Source: Desulfurococcales archaeon (GTDB taxonomy: Archaea; Thermoproteota; Thermoprotei_A; Sulfolobales; NBVN01). Taken from it: DNA of 37,054 nt. The position numbers were made by a program, and so were the translations under genes. Below, in pieces: positions 1 through 7,249 of this stretch (the stretch's first letter is position 1; every line of letters starts with the position of its first letter). Under the pieces are notes generated by a model. It saw nothing but the letters and a program-made list of their open reading frames with translations, was not told the DNA's origin and made no database searches. Location: contig JALVVU010000114.1 of the NCBI GenBank assembly GCA_027023255.1, positions 1-37,054 on the forward strand, written 5' to 3'.

Positions 1-1
1 A

Positions 2-817
2 ACGTTCATATCACCTCAACTGAAGTACCAGTCCCTTAAGAACGCGAGGGCAGCGCTGATAAGGAGGATTGAGGTGAAGCTTGGTGCGAAAGTAATAACC
101 ATGATCCACAGGCAGGAGAGGATAAGCCTCTTCGGTATACCCATATACAAGTTCATAGATATAGAGGATTCCGAGCAGGTACTTAGGGCAATAAGGTCAA
201 CACCGCCCGACCAGCCAATAGCGATGATATTGCATACGCCAGGCGGCCTAATGCTGGCAGCATCACAAATAGCTATGGCGCTGAAGCGGCACCCAGCGAA
301 GAAGATAGTCATAGTACCTCACTACGCCATGAGTGGAGGCACGCTAATAGCCCTAGCAGCAGATGAAATATGGATGGATCCAGACGCGGTACTAGGCCCA
401 GTAGACCCGCAACTAACAACACAAACAGGACAATACCCGGCACCATCGATAATAAGGGTAGTCAAGGAGAAAGGCATCGACAAGGTCAGCGATCAAACAC
501 TCATCATGGCTGACATAGCAGAAAAAGCACTCAACCAAACGAAGAAACTAGTAACGAAGCTACTGGAAGGAAAACTACCCCCGCAACAAATAGAGAAGGT
601 AATCGAAAAACTAGTCATGGGCACATACACCCACGACTGGCCAATAACACCTGAAGACCTACAGGAACTTGGGCTAAACATCAAAACACAACTACCACTC
701 GAAATATATGAACTCATGGAACTATACCCGCAAGAAAAACCAACACGCCCAACAGTAGAATACATACCAGGCCCAATACCACCAACCCACCCAACAAAAC
801 ACGCAAAACAGAAATAA
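2..817 (+). CDS. SDH/ClpP-class serine protease-like protein (5' partial)
   Basis: Member of the archaeal and bacterial serine dehydrogenase proteinase family (DUF114/SDH), which shares the ClpP/SppA crotonase-like fold. The frame is open to the left edge: an ATG-like internal start at 74 is possible, but the codons from 2 to 73 read KNARAALIRRIEVKL, which fits the usual N-terminal part of this family, so the true start and its membrane anchor probably lie outside the window. Visible motifs are HTPGG, which forms the oxyanion region, and HYAMSGGTLIAL, with the candidate nucleophile serine in MSGG. The C-terminal tail is rich in proline and lysine. The last third is A-rich in codon choice compared with the exosome genes. 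Family known; substrate not known. Confidence 0.85.
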   Translation, partial: TFISPQLKYQSLKNARAALIRRIEVKLGAKVITMIHRQERISLFGIPIYKFIDIEDSEQVLRAIRSTPPDQPIAMILHTPGGLMLAASQIAMALKRHPAKKIVIVPHYAMSGGTLIALAADEIWMDPDAVLGPVDPQLTTQTGQYPAPSIIRVVKEKGIDKVSDQTLIMADIAEKALNQTKKLVTKLLEGKLPPQQIEKVIEKLVMGTYTHDWPITPEDLQELGLNIKTQLPLEIYELMELYPQEKPTRPTVEYIPGPIPPTHPTKHAKQK

Positions 818-1014
818 AGGACCCGCAAACTACATGCAACCTGCTCCTAGCTAAGAACGAAGTAAAGGTTTTGGTTCACCTAACTGACTGATTGCTAAAT
901 CCGCATTGCTAGATACTTATTCCCTAACCTAATCAAAGTATAAAACATATGCTCTCACCATCATAAAATTAAGAAGTGGTGGGGGGCACCCACACACTGG
1001 TAGCGGGGGGTGGA

Positions 1015-1792
1015 CTCTCACGGGCTGGTCGCTGGCCATCATATGTGGTACTTTCAACCTTTTAAATATTTTTTTCCTGGCCGATGATGGCTGAGATGGC
1101 AATTAGAGAATTGAAGATAACTTCATAGATTTTGCTCTTACTTTAAATCCCACCTTCTCGGCATACTTCAAAAGGTTCTGTTTCTTTGATATTACTAATC
1201 TGTAAGCTTTTCCGTGTATTATTTCATAAATGCAAGGTTTTATCCCGATAAATTCGAGTAACGTAGAAACATCTTTTAATCCCCTTAAATTGACTGAGGT
1301 AACAACAATTCTTTTTGTACTTGTATCAACATAAGCCTCATCGTCGAAAAACGCTCTCAACCAGTTAGTTACTAGAAGCTCATTATCGCTTAGAGTTTTG
1401 ATATTAATTCTCCAGTTCTTTGAAGACCCGGCGCCTAGGCTTGTTAATCTGTGGAAAGCATATCTTGATTTAAACCGTGCAATGTACGAATACTTGTTTT
1501 TCCGCCAAATAACAGTCGGAGAAGCGTTGTACGCATGCTTTGCATCGCTAACGAATTCCTCGATAAGGATTCGATTTTTATTCGTGTACTCAATCACATA
1601 TCTTGTTCCTCGTTCACCTTTCTCAGTATAAAGATGACCATCTCCGCATACATGTGCATGTATTCTAACTTCGCTAGCCGTTGCAAATCTACTTTGATTC
1701 GTAAACATCATTGCTATCCACGTTCTTTCCAGCGATATAAAATGTTCCATGATTAGCAAAAGAGAAATGGAGGGGGCCAGCGACCAGCCCGT
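1015..1792 (-). other. 778-nt BHB intron in the T loop (59/60), HEG-bearing
   Basis: The boundaries form a textbook archaeal bulge-helix-bulge. The outer helix is the T stem (GGTGG at 1803-1799 with CCACC at 1013-1009). The central 4-bp helix is TTCA (1798-1795) with TGAG (1020-1017), one T.G wobble. The 3-nt bulges are AAA (1794-1792) and AGT (1016-1014). The inner helix is a perfect 17-bp pairing of 1791-1775 with 1037-1021. Cutting after the second base of each bulge joins TTCAAA to T, restoring the universal 7-nt T loop TTCAAAT. The endonuclease gene fills 657 of the 778 nt. Position 59/60 is a known non-canonical site for small tRNA introns in Thermoprotei, but those are far shorter. Confidence 0.9.
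1103..1759 (-). CDS. LAGLIDADG homing endonuclease in tRNA intron 2
   Basis: A 218-residue protein with two LAGLIDADG-type helices: motif 1 around residues 33-42 (HAHVCGDGHL, acidic D40) and motif 2 around 133-142 (WLRAFFDDEA, acidic D139/D140). This is the single-chain pseudo-symmetric layout of archaeal intron endonucleases such as I-DmoI. Such enzymes cut intronless alleles so that the intron is copied in; some also act as RNA maturases. The gene lies wholly inside the T-loop intron: TTG at 1759 is 33 nt after the 5' splice site, and an in-frame ATG at 1750 is an alternative start. It is visibly more A/T-rich than the neighbouring housekeeping genes, which suggests transfer. The motif acidic residues are intact, so the enzyme may be active. 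Its target is inferred to be the uninterrupted T-loop region of iMet tRNA genes. Confidence 0.85.
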   Translation of the reverse strand: MLIMEHFISLERTWIAMMFTNQSRFATASEVRIHAHVCGDGHLYTEKGERGTRYVIEYTNKNRILIEEFVSDAKHAYNASPTVIWRKNKYSYIARFKSRYAFHRLTSLGAGSSKNWRINIKTLSDNELLVTNWLRAFFDDEAYVDTSTKRIVVTSVNLRGLKDVSTLLEFIGIKPCIYEIIHGKAYRLVISKKQNLLKYAEKVGFKVRAKSMKLSSIL

Positions 1793-1813
1793 TTTGAACC
1801 ACCGACCTCGGGC

Positions 1814-3177
1814 TCGACCCCCTTATGGGGGCGTGTCTCCGAGGCGGGCGGCCCGGCCATCTTGTAACTCGTATAGTCAGCTTATATACTTTCTGTGAAT
1901 TCTATTAATTCGGAAACTAATTATAAATAAACCTTATGATTTTGTCAATCACAGCAACTTTCTCTAAATTACGAGAGCGTGTGAGAATGTCTATTGCTTC
2001 CCTTAATGAATCCCTGCACTTTTCTGTGATTTTAACCATCACCCTCTTATGGCTCACTATAGGTTTGGGCTTCAATTCGCTGTGCTCGCCAAGCCAGAGG
2101 GTTCTTACCCTATCAAAGGCTTCACGTTGCAGGTATAATATCAATACCTTACTCCTCCGGGGCTCCTTTCTTCGCTGAATATACGCTGAGCTTGCAGTTG
2201 TTATCAAACGCTGAAGTTCTCCCACCGTAAATCCGCATTCATAGTTCTTAGCCCAGTTAAGCAAGTATCTCTGTAGCCGCGCCCTTCTGATAGGATGAAA
2301 TACTAATTCTAAACAGTTTCTAGCGAAATCCATTTTCAGGAACCTGAAGGAGACTTCATAATTTGGTTTCCCACGATATGTTCCAAGTACGATATATCCT
2401 CTTTGTTCGGTGTGTGTAAGGATAGAGTAAATCGTCCTCCCCTTTACGCTCCCTCCTTTAGCCACAGATACTGCAAGGTACTTTCCCTCCTTACCCACGT
2501 ATCCGTCTCCATCAATTAGACCCGCAAGTAAGGCAGAGATGTAGGTACTGTCAAGACCATGTAGGTCGAATTGCCGGGACACCAGTACGTGAAGTAATTG
2601 AAGCAGGCTATCACGTTGTTTATGAAAAATACCTTTGCTTAGGACGCTGATGCTAAAGTATCTTTTCTTCCCTCTGCTTTGAGGATAGATTCTCACTCTT
2701 AAGTAGGCGCGTAAGGGAAGGAAGGTCATTATCACCGCTATAGAGGTTTCCTTCGTGACACCCCTGAAAGTTATTGTTTTATATCCGCCAATCAGTGCAG
2801 AGAGATTCCCGTCACATAAGATTAGGCCAATGCTCTTCCATAGATACCTAGCCATAAGGTGAGGGCTGAGTTTATGATTATCATCATAAAACAAAGTTGG
2901 AGCATTATTTTTCTGAATGGACTCAAGGATATCACTAATCAGTTCTTTATCGAGGCTCCGAAGTCTAACGACCCTCTCCATACTTCCTAACGCTCCCATG
3001 TCTATAGGTAGCTTAATAAAGTGAGTGATAAAGTGAGTGTCTTTACTAATGACTATGTTCGGTTTACAATTAATATTGTGCGCTCTGACTAAATAATCTC
3101 AAAACTTAAGCAACTTGAGAGTCAGGAGAACGAAGTTAAAGGATGCGTGGGTGGTGCCGGGCCGCCCCGGGACCTCT
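1814..3177 (-). other. ~1.36-kb HEG-bearing intron in the anticodon region (boundaries approximate)
   Basis: The sequence between the two halves of the anticodon arm. Near its ends, 3168-3157 and the region 1846-1857 form a GC-rich helix of 11-13 bp (GGCGGCCCGGC with GCCGGGCCGCC). Next to it, GAGG (3176-3173) pairs with CCTC (1844-1841), flanked by TCC on one strand and GGA on the other, which is the 3-4-3 geometry of a BHB but offset from the expected exon ends. A second hairpin, CCCCC-ATAA-GGGGG (1831-1818), lies just before exon 2. One reading is a large intron plus a small residual or nested intron; another is a relaxed BHB. About 160 nt separate the 5' splice region from the endonuclease start at 2999, and I recognise nothing else in that stretch. 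Confidence 0.75.
1917..2999 (-). CDS. LAGLIDADG homing endonuclease in tRNA intron 1
   Basis: A 360-residue protein with two LAGLIDADG motifs: SIGLILCDGNLS (about residues 56-67) and LLAGLIDGDGYV (about 157-168). The second is close to the family consensus, with both acidic positions kept. It is longer than the minimal archaeal intron endonucleases (about 190-220 aa). The extra C-terminal region is basic and may bind DNA; its last 40 residues are predicted helical. Start ATG at 2999; an in-frame ATG six codons later is possible. The gene is contained in the anticodon-region intron and is oriented with the tRNA. It shares no obvious close similarity with the 218-residue enzyme in intron 2 beyond the motifs, so the two introns probably arrived independently. 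Confidence 0.85.
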   Translation of the reverse strand: MGALGSMERVVRLRSLDKELISDILESIQKNNAPTLFYDDNHKLSPHLMARYLWKSIGLILCDGNLSALIGGYKTITFRGVTKETSIAVIMTFLPLRAYLRVRIYPQSRGKKRYFSISVLSKGIFHKQRDSLLQLLHVLVSRQFDLHGLDSTYISALLAGLIDGDGYVGKEGKYLAVSVAKGGSVKGRTIYSILTHTEQRGYIVLGTYRGKPNYEVSFRFLKMDFARNCLELVFHPIRRARLQRYLLNWAKNYECGFTVGELQRLITTASSAYIQRRKEPRRSKVLILYLQREAFDRVRTLWLGEHSELKPKPIVSHKRVMVKITEKCRDSLREAIDILTRSRNLEKVAVIDKIIRFIYN

Positions 3178-3247
3178 TATGAGCCCCGCGGGCTGCCTGG
3201 CTACCCCACCCCGCTGCTTTGGCCCCCCGTTCTTTGTGGGGTTGTTT

Positions 3248-3257
3248 GGTTTTTAAG
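3248..3257 (-). promoter_or_regulatory. TATA-like box for the initiator tRNA gene
   Basis: On the minus strand this reads CTTAAAAACC, about 33-42 nt upstream of tRNA base A1 (3215), which would leave a leader of several nucleotides for RNase P to remove. It overlaps the stop region of the DUF1152 gene. Inferred from position and A/T composition only. Confidence 0.5.
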
Positions 3258-4296
3258 TTTTGGTGTCTTGCTCTATTGTGTGAATTACTGTTTTACGTGC
3301 TTCTTGCTTGGCTTTTAGCCAGTCTGGTTTTGCTTGGGGTCCTGTGCCGTATAGTTTCGCGATTGTTAGTTCTAGGTCGAGTTCCGTTACTATGCCTGCT
3401 TTGTGTGCGGCGTTAAGCATCTCGTTCAGCGTTTTAGTGTGTTTTATTGCTTGGGGTAGTACGGTGACCTCCATTACGGTGTCTGTTTTGAGTACGTAGG
3501 TTATGGGTGTGTGGGGGCCTATTCTGACGGTTCGGCTTCCTTCCCTTATGGCCACCTCACCTACCTCCCCTCTTAACGCGTGGTATGCTGCCTTACCTGC
3601 CTCGGTGGTTGCTTTTGGCAGGATTTCCTCGTATATTCTTAGGTGGTCGCGCCAGAGCCCGACCGCGCCTAAGTACCCTCCCCGCTTCATGACGTCCTCA
3701 ATTCTCCTGAGGACGTAGTCAGCCGGGAGCTCCCCGTCAGCCCCCGGAGCCAGGACCGCCACCGAGGAGTCGCTGAAGTGGGAGACAGCAGCGACGCTAA
3801 CCGCGTCAGCTAATGGGGACCAGAGGGAGGGCTCCCACCCCCTAGCTAGGACATCACCGCCAACATCCAGCGCCATCAAGTGCGAGTACCCGGCCTCCCT
3901 GACCTCCTCCAAGCACTCAACAACGCCTAAGACACCACCCTCCAGGGTGAAGGCAGGGATCTCACCACCGAAAACCTCCGCAACGACGGAGGCGTTAGGG
4001 CGGAAAACGTAGTTCCCAGGCCTCTCAACGTAAGTGTCCTTAGACACCCATACGCACTTACCTACCCTAGCACCCCTAATGGCGTCCTTAGGCACAGGCC
4101 CGGGGAACGGGTCCTTAACCCATCGCTCCCAAAGCAGCGCCACAGGAACGCAGGACTCAACCCCAAAGAGGTCCTCGAGAACCCTACACATAACGTAAGC
4201 AGAGATAATATCCCCAGCACCACCCGCACCCAACACAGCCACGCCCGAATCCCGAATCCTTGAAATGAATTCAGCCACACTCAAGCACCACGCCAA
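3253..4296 (-). CDS. DUF1152 domain protein
   Basis: A 347-residue protein of the DUF1152 family, which is widespread in Archaea and of unknown function. A glycine-rich loop near the N-terminus (VLGAGGAGDIISAY, about residues 20-33) looks like a nucleotide-binding turn. Further motifs are LEGGVLGV and MALDVGGDVLARG. The region near 210 (SVAVLAPGADGELP) also fits the family. The frame opens with TTG at 4296, but a TATA-like box at 4301-4310 would place the RNA start near 4280, so a leaderless start at TTG 4284 or GTG 4278 is at least as likely. The gene ends just upstream of the iMet tRNA and runs away from the proteasome gene. Confidence 0.75.
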   Translation of the reverse strand: MAWCLSVAEFISRIRDSGVAVLGAGGAGDIISAYVMCRVLEDLFGVESCVPVALLWERWVKDPFPGPVPKDAIRGARVGKCVWVSKDTYVERPGNYVFRPNASVVAEVFGGEIPAFTLEGGVLGVVECLEEVREAGYSHLMALDVGGDVLARGWEPSLWSPLADAVSVAAVSHFSDSSVAVLAPGADGELPADYVLRRIEDVMKRGGYLGAVGLWRDHLRIYEEILPKATTEAGKAAYHALRGEVGEVAIREGSRTVRIGPHTPITYVLKTDTVMEVTVLPQAIKHTKTLNEMLNAAHKAGIVTELDLELTIAKLYGTGPQAKPDWLKAKQEARKTVIHTIEQDTKT

Positions 4297-4300
4297 GGAG

Positions 4301-4310
4301 GGTTTTAAGC
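4301..4310 (-). promoter_or_regulatory. TATA-like box for the DUF1152 gene
   Basis: Minus strand GCTTAAAACC. The usual 24-27 nt spacing to the transcription start points to the in-frame TTG/GTG codons at 4284-4278 rather than to TTG 4296. Confidence 0.4.
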
Positions 4311-4322
4311 CGGCCCCATTTA

Positions 4323-4333
4323 AGTTTATATTT
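4323..4333 (+). promoter_or_regulatory. TATA box of the proteasome-exosome operon
   Basis: AGTTTATATTT lies about 40 nt before the psmA start and is the only strong A/T box upstream. A GGAGG-type Shine-Dalgarno follows at 4351-4355, so the transcript has a short leader. Confidence 0.55.
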
Positions 4334-4364
4334 CTTCATTAACAGTGCTAGGAGGGTAAGAGGA

Positions 4365-5096
4365 TTGACGTTTGGACCACCTGCAATGGGTTACGATAGA
4401 GCAATAACTGTGTTCTCACCGGACGGCAAGCTTTACCAAGTTGAGTACGCCGCCGAAAACATCAAGAAGGGATGGACCACCGTAGCGGTCAAGATAAAGG
4501 ACGCCGCACTAATCGCGGCCGAGAAGAGGCGCATAGCCCCACTCATAGACATGAAGGACATAGTTAAGATCTACATAATAGACACGCACATAGGCTCTTC
4601 CTTCGCAGGACTAGCCGCTGACGGCAGGATACTCATCGACTACGCTAGGAAAGTAGCGATGAACTACAGGTTCATCTACGACGAACCCGCCGACGTGGAG
4701 TACGTCGTAAGGAACGTGTGCGATATCAAGCAAATATACACGCAACACGCCGGAGTAAGGCCCTTCGGCGTATCCCTAGTCTTCGCAGGGTACGACAAGA
4801 AAGGACCGCAATTATTTAAGACCGAAATCAACGGGTACTACTTCTCCTATAAAGCCCTAGCCCTAGGCTCGGGAGACCAGGCAGCCACGGAATACCTAGA
4901 GAAGCACTACAGGGACGACATGGACAGGGAGGAAGCCGTGAAGCTAGCGCTAAGCGCGCTGAGAGCCTCCACGGGCTCACCGCTATCACCAGACCTCGTA
5001 GAACTAGGGATAATCACCGAGGACGACAAGACCTTCAGGAAACTCTCCATGGAGGAAATAACTAAATACGTCAAGGCAGCCGGTGTTGATAAATGA
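4365..5096 (+). CDS. psmA: Proteasome subunit alpha
   Basis: Outer-ring subunit of the archaeal 20S proteasome, which gates access to the proteolytic beta rings and docks PAN/Cdc48-type ATPases. The 243-residue sequence has the alpha-specific N-terminal extension with [12 protein letters not shown] (residues 10-21) and LYQVEYA, and an [11 protein letters not shown] segment near 126. The start TTG at 4365 is chosen over ATG 4386 because archaeal alpha subunits begin [14 protein letters not shown], and GGAGGGTAAGAGG lies just upstream. It is the first gene of the co-directional cluster with SBDS and the exosome, and its stop overlaps the SBDS start by 4 nt (ATGA), indicating translational coupling. 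Confidence 0.97.
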   Translation: MTFGPPAMGYDRAITVFSPDGKLYQVEYAAENIKKGWTTVAVKIKDAALIAAEKRRIAPLIDMKDIVKIYIIDTHIGSSFAGLAADGRILIDYARKVAMNYRFIYDEPADVEYVVRNVCDIKQIYTQHAGVRPFGVSLVFAGYDKKGPQLFKTEINGYYFSYKALALGSGDQAATEYLEKHYRDDMDREEAVKLALSALRASTGSPLSPDLVELGIITEDDKTFRKLSMEEITKYVKAAGVDK

Positions 5097-5785
5097 CCCA
5101 CGAATACGTGATAGCCAGGTACGAGAAGGGAGGGCATAAGTTCGAGATACTGGTGGATCCAGACAAGGCCTTCAAGTACAGGGAAGGCGAGAAGATACCG
5201 ATAGATGACGTACTGGTTGGGGACTACATATACAAGGATGCGAGGAAAGGAGATAGGGCATCGCCGGAGGAGGTCAAGAAAGTATTCGGCACAACAGACA
5301 TCAAGAAGGTTGCGGACACCATACTGAGGAAGGGCGAACTACAGTTAACCACCGCCCAGAGAAGGAAGCTACTGGAGGCTAAGAGGAGGTTAATCATTAA
5401 CTACATAGCCCGCTCAGCAATAGACCCGAGAACCAAGACACCCATACCGCCTCAGAGGATCGAGAAAGCTATGGAGGAAGCTAAGGTAGCTGTGGATCTC
5501 TACAAGAGCGTTGAGGAGCAAGCAGCCAAGATAGTTAAGGCAATAGCAAGGCACCTCCCCATAAAGATAGCCAGGGCTTTAATCACTGTGAGGGTGCCAC
5601 CGACCGTCGCTGGGAGGGCGTACTCCGAACTAAGGAGGTTAGGGGAAGTCAAGAACGAGAGGTGGTTAAACGATGGCTCACTCCTAATCGAGATAGAGAT
5701 ACCCGCAGGAATGCAGGGAGAGGTAATGGACTCCATAAGCCGCACCACCCGCGGCATGGCTGAAGTTAAGGTCAAGGTGATGTGA
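5093..5785 (+). CDS. Ribosome maturation protein SDO1 (SBDS homologue)
   Basis: Archaeal SBDS/Sdo1 family, 230 residues. In eukaryotes the homologue helps release eIF6 from the 60S subunit; the archaeal protein is placed in the same step of large-subunit maturation and is known to associate with the exosome neighbourhood. Visible features are the N-terminal FYSH domain ([23 protein letters not shown], broken here at residues 8-30), [14 protein letters not shown] in the middle domain, and a ferredoxin-like C-terminal domain ([19 protein letters not shown]). The length is normal. The ATG overlaps the psmA stop; the next gene begins one base after its stop. Confidence 0.96.
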   Translation: MTHEYVIARYEKGGHKFEILVDPDKAFKYREGEKIPIDDVLVGDYIYKDARKGDRASPEEVKKVFGTTDIKKVADTILRKGELQLTTAQRRKLLEAKRRLIINYIARSAIDPRTKTPIPPQRIEKAMEEAKVAVDLYKSVEEQAAKIVKAIARHLPIKIARALITVRVPPTVAGRAYSELRRLGEVKNERWLNDGSLLIEIEIPAGMQGEVMDSISRTTRGMAEVKVKVM

Positions 5786-5786
5786 G

Positions 5787-6518
5787 TTGCCAGGCACCGT
5801 AAAGGTAGGTCAGAGGGAATTAGTCGCGCCAGGAGACCTTATCGCTGAAGGTGACTTCAAGATACTGTCCCCCTCCACCATCTACAAGGTAGGGAGGAAA
5901 TACTACTCAGCCGTCGTCGGGTTGGTGCAGTACGACGAATCAAACAACACACTAAAGATAATACCCCTAGAAGGCTACTACTACCCACAACCAGAGGACA
6001 TCGTGGTTGGCGTAATCAGGTCCGTAGGCCTAACAAGCTGGGAAGTAGACATAAGGGCACCCTTCCCAGGAATACTTTATGCTTCCGACTTCCTTGGGAG
6101 ACCAATAAACCCCGCTCGAGAGGAACTCACGGACTACCTAGACGTCGGGGACGTAATCGTCGCCAAGATAGAGGTATTCGACCGCACAAGGGACCCGCTA
6201 CTCAGCACTAAGGGCAAGGGGCTAGGGAAGGTAACGAAGGGAGCCATAGTCGAGATAAACCCAGCGAAAGTACCTAGAGTCATAGGGAAGAAAGGCTCCA
6301 TGCAATCAACCCTTGAGAACGAAACGGGGTGCAAGCTCGTTGTCGGACGCAACGGAAGGATAGTCATCGACTGCCCCAACCGGGACCTTAAGGACATACT
6401 TGTTTTGGCCATAAGGAAGATAGAGAGGGAGGCCCACATACCCGGGCTAACGGATCGTATAAAGGAGTTCATTGCGAAGGAAAAAGTTAGGAGGGGATTA
6501 ATAGGTGGGAGGAGCTAA
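5787..6518 (+). CDS. rrp4: Exosome RNA-binding subunit Rrp4
   Basis: Cap subunit of the archaeal RNA exosome that binds substrate RNA above the Rrp41/Rrp42 ring. Of 243 residues, the N-terminal part forms the Rrp4-type barrel, the middle is an S1 domain (about 60-140; [20 protein letters not shown]), and the C-terminal part is a KH domain with the GxxG loop in VIGKKGSMQ (about 167-175) followed by [11 protein letters not shown]. Start TTG at 5787, directly after the SBDS stop; no ATG lies nearby and family members begin in this region. Its 3' end overlaps rrp41 by 14 nt. Confidence 0.96.
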   Translation: MPGTVKVGQRELVAPGDLIAEGDFKILSPSTIYKVGRKYYSAVVGLVQYDESNNTLKIIPLEGYYYPQPEDIVVGVIRSVGLTSWEVDIRAPFPGILYASDFLGRPINPAREELTDYLDVGDVIVAKIEVFDRTRDPLLSTKGKGLGKVTKGAIVEINPAKVPRVIGKKGSMQSTLENETGCKLVVGRNGRIVIDCPNRDLKDILVLAIRKIEREAHIPGLTDRIKEFIAKEKVRRGLIGGRS

Positions 6519-7245
6519 AGGAGAGAAACCAAAGCTAATCCTCGAAAACGGCTTGCGGCACGACGGGCGCAGGCCTGATGAACTACGCCCGATAAAAATG
6601 CAGGTAGGCGTGCTGAAGAACGCCAACGGCTCAGCCTACGTGGAATTCGGCAAGACAAGAGTAATAGCGGCGGTGTACGGACCTAGGGAAGCGCAGCCGA
6701 AGCACATAGCGATACCGTACCGCGCAGTACTCAGGTGCAGGTACCACATGGCACCGTTCTCAACTGATGACAGGAAATCACCAGCACCCACGAGGAGGGA
6801 GATAGAATTATCGAAGGTGATAAGGGAGGCACTCGAACCTGTAGTGCTCACCGAGATGTTCCCTAGGGCAGCCATAGACGTGTTCATAGAGGTAATAAGC
6901 GCCGACGGCGGCACGAGGACCACCTCATTAACAGCGGCATCACTAGCTCTAGCCGACGCCGGAATACCCATGAAGGACTTGGTGGCGGCAGTAGCTGTGG
7001 GCAAGGTTGACGGCGTCCTAGTCCTCGACATCGACCAGGTAGAGGATAACTTCGGCGAAGCCGATATGCCAGTAGCGGCAGCGCCCGCCCTAGGTGAAAT
7101 AACGCTACTCCAGCTGAATGGTGTCCTAACCAGGGAGGAGTTTGAGGAAGCCCTGGACTTAGCCCTCAAAGGCATAGAGCAGATCTATAGAATGCAGAAG
7201 GAGACCCTCAAGAAGAAATACTTAGAAGTGGAGGTGGAGGTGTAA
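6505..7245 (+). CDS. rrp41: Exosome catalytic subunit Rrp41
   Basis: RNase PH-fold subunit carrying the phosphorolytic 3'-5' exoribonuclease site and the 3'-polyadenylating activity of the archaeal exosome. The 246 residues include the phosphate-binding arginines in PTRREIELS (R97, R98) and the catalytic acidic cluster [13 protein letters not shown] (D175, D181, D187), so it should be active. [14 protein letters not shown] is the usual family core. Start GTG at 6505, preceded by AGGAGGGG, within the last codons of rrp4. A four-base gap follows before rrp42, so the hexameric-ring partners are co-translated. Confidence 0.97.
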   Translation: MGGAKGEKPKLILENGLRHDGRRPDELRPIKMQVGVLKNANGSAYVEFGKTRVIAAVYGPREAQPKHIAIPYRAVLRCRYHMAPFSTDDRKSPAPTRREIELSKVIREALEPVVLTEMFPRAAIDVFIEVISADGGTRTTSLTAASLALADAGIPMKDLVAAVAVGKVDGVLVLDIDQVEDNFGEADMPVAAAPALGEITLLQLNGVLTREEFEEALDLALKGIEQIYRMQKETLKKKYLEVEVEV

Positions 7246-7249
7246 CGCA

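Larger units (their letters stand above)
998..3215 (-). tRNA. initiator tRNA-Met (CAT) interrupted by two large introns
   Basis: Read on the minus strand. Exon 1 (3215-3178) gives acceptor AGCGGGG, D stem GGG/CCC, anticodon-stem strand CGGGG (3188-3184) and loop CTCATA with anticodon CAT at 3181-3179. Exon 2 (about 1813-1793) gives stem strand CCCG, variable loop AGGTC, T stem GGTGG and most of the T loop (TTCAAA). Exon 3 (1014-998) gives T60, CCACC, acceptor strand CCCCGCT, A73 and an encoded CCA. Acceptor (7 bp) and T stem (5 bp) pair perfectly across 2.2 kb. The A1:U72 pair and the G-C run in the anticodon stem are hallmarks of archaeal initiator tRNA. A TATA-like box lies at 3248-3257. 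Intron 2 is at 59/60. Intron 1 is in or beside the canonical 37/38 site, but its 3' boundary is uncertain: a simple excision would leave G rather than C at position 39. Confidence 0.9.

Noticed and set aside
1818-1831. CCCCC-ATAA-GGGGG hairpin with CAT as a possible true anticodon arm of a separate tRNA
   Set aside because: Base 33 would not be T, the stem would not fit the neighbouring variable loop, and the real anticodon arm is at 3188-3178 with matching acceptor and D stem.
1917-2999. Group I intron rather than BHB intron around the endonuclease
   Set aside because: No group I core (P/Q/R/S-like helices) is apparent to me, and the intron ends pair as in archaeal BHB introns.
998-3215. 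Permuted or trans-split tRNA, as known for iMet in Thermofilum and for other tRNAs in Desulfurococcales
   Set aside because: All exons are in normal 5'-3' order on one strand with a single promoter region; introns explain the gaps.
6636-7175. 179-codon frame antisense to rrp41
   Set aside because: Rrp41 in the opposite frame has all family motifs; the antisense product shows none.
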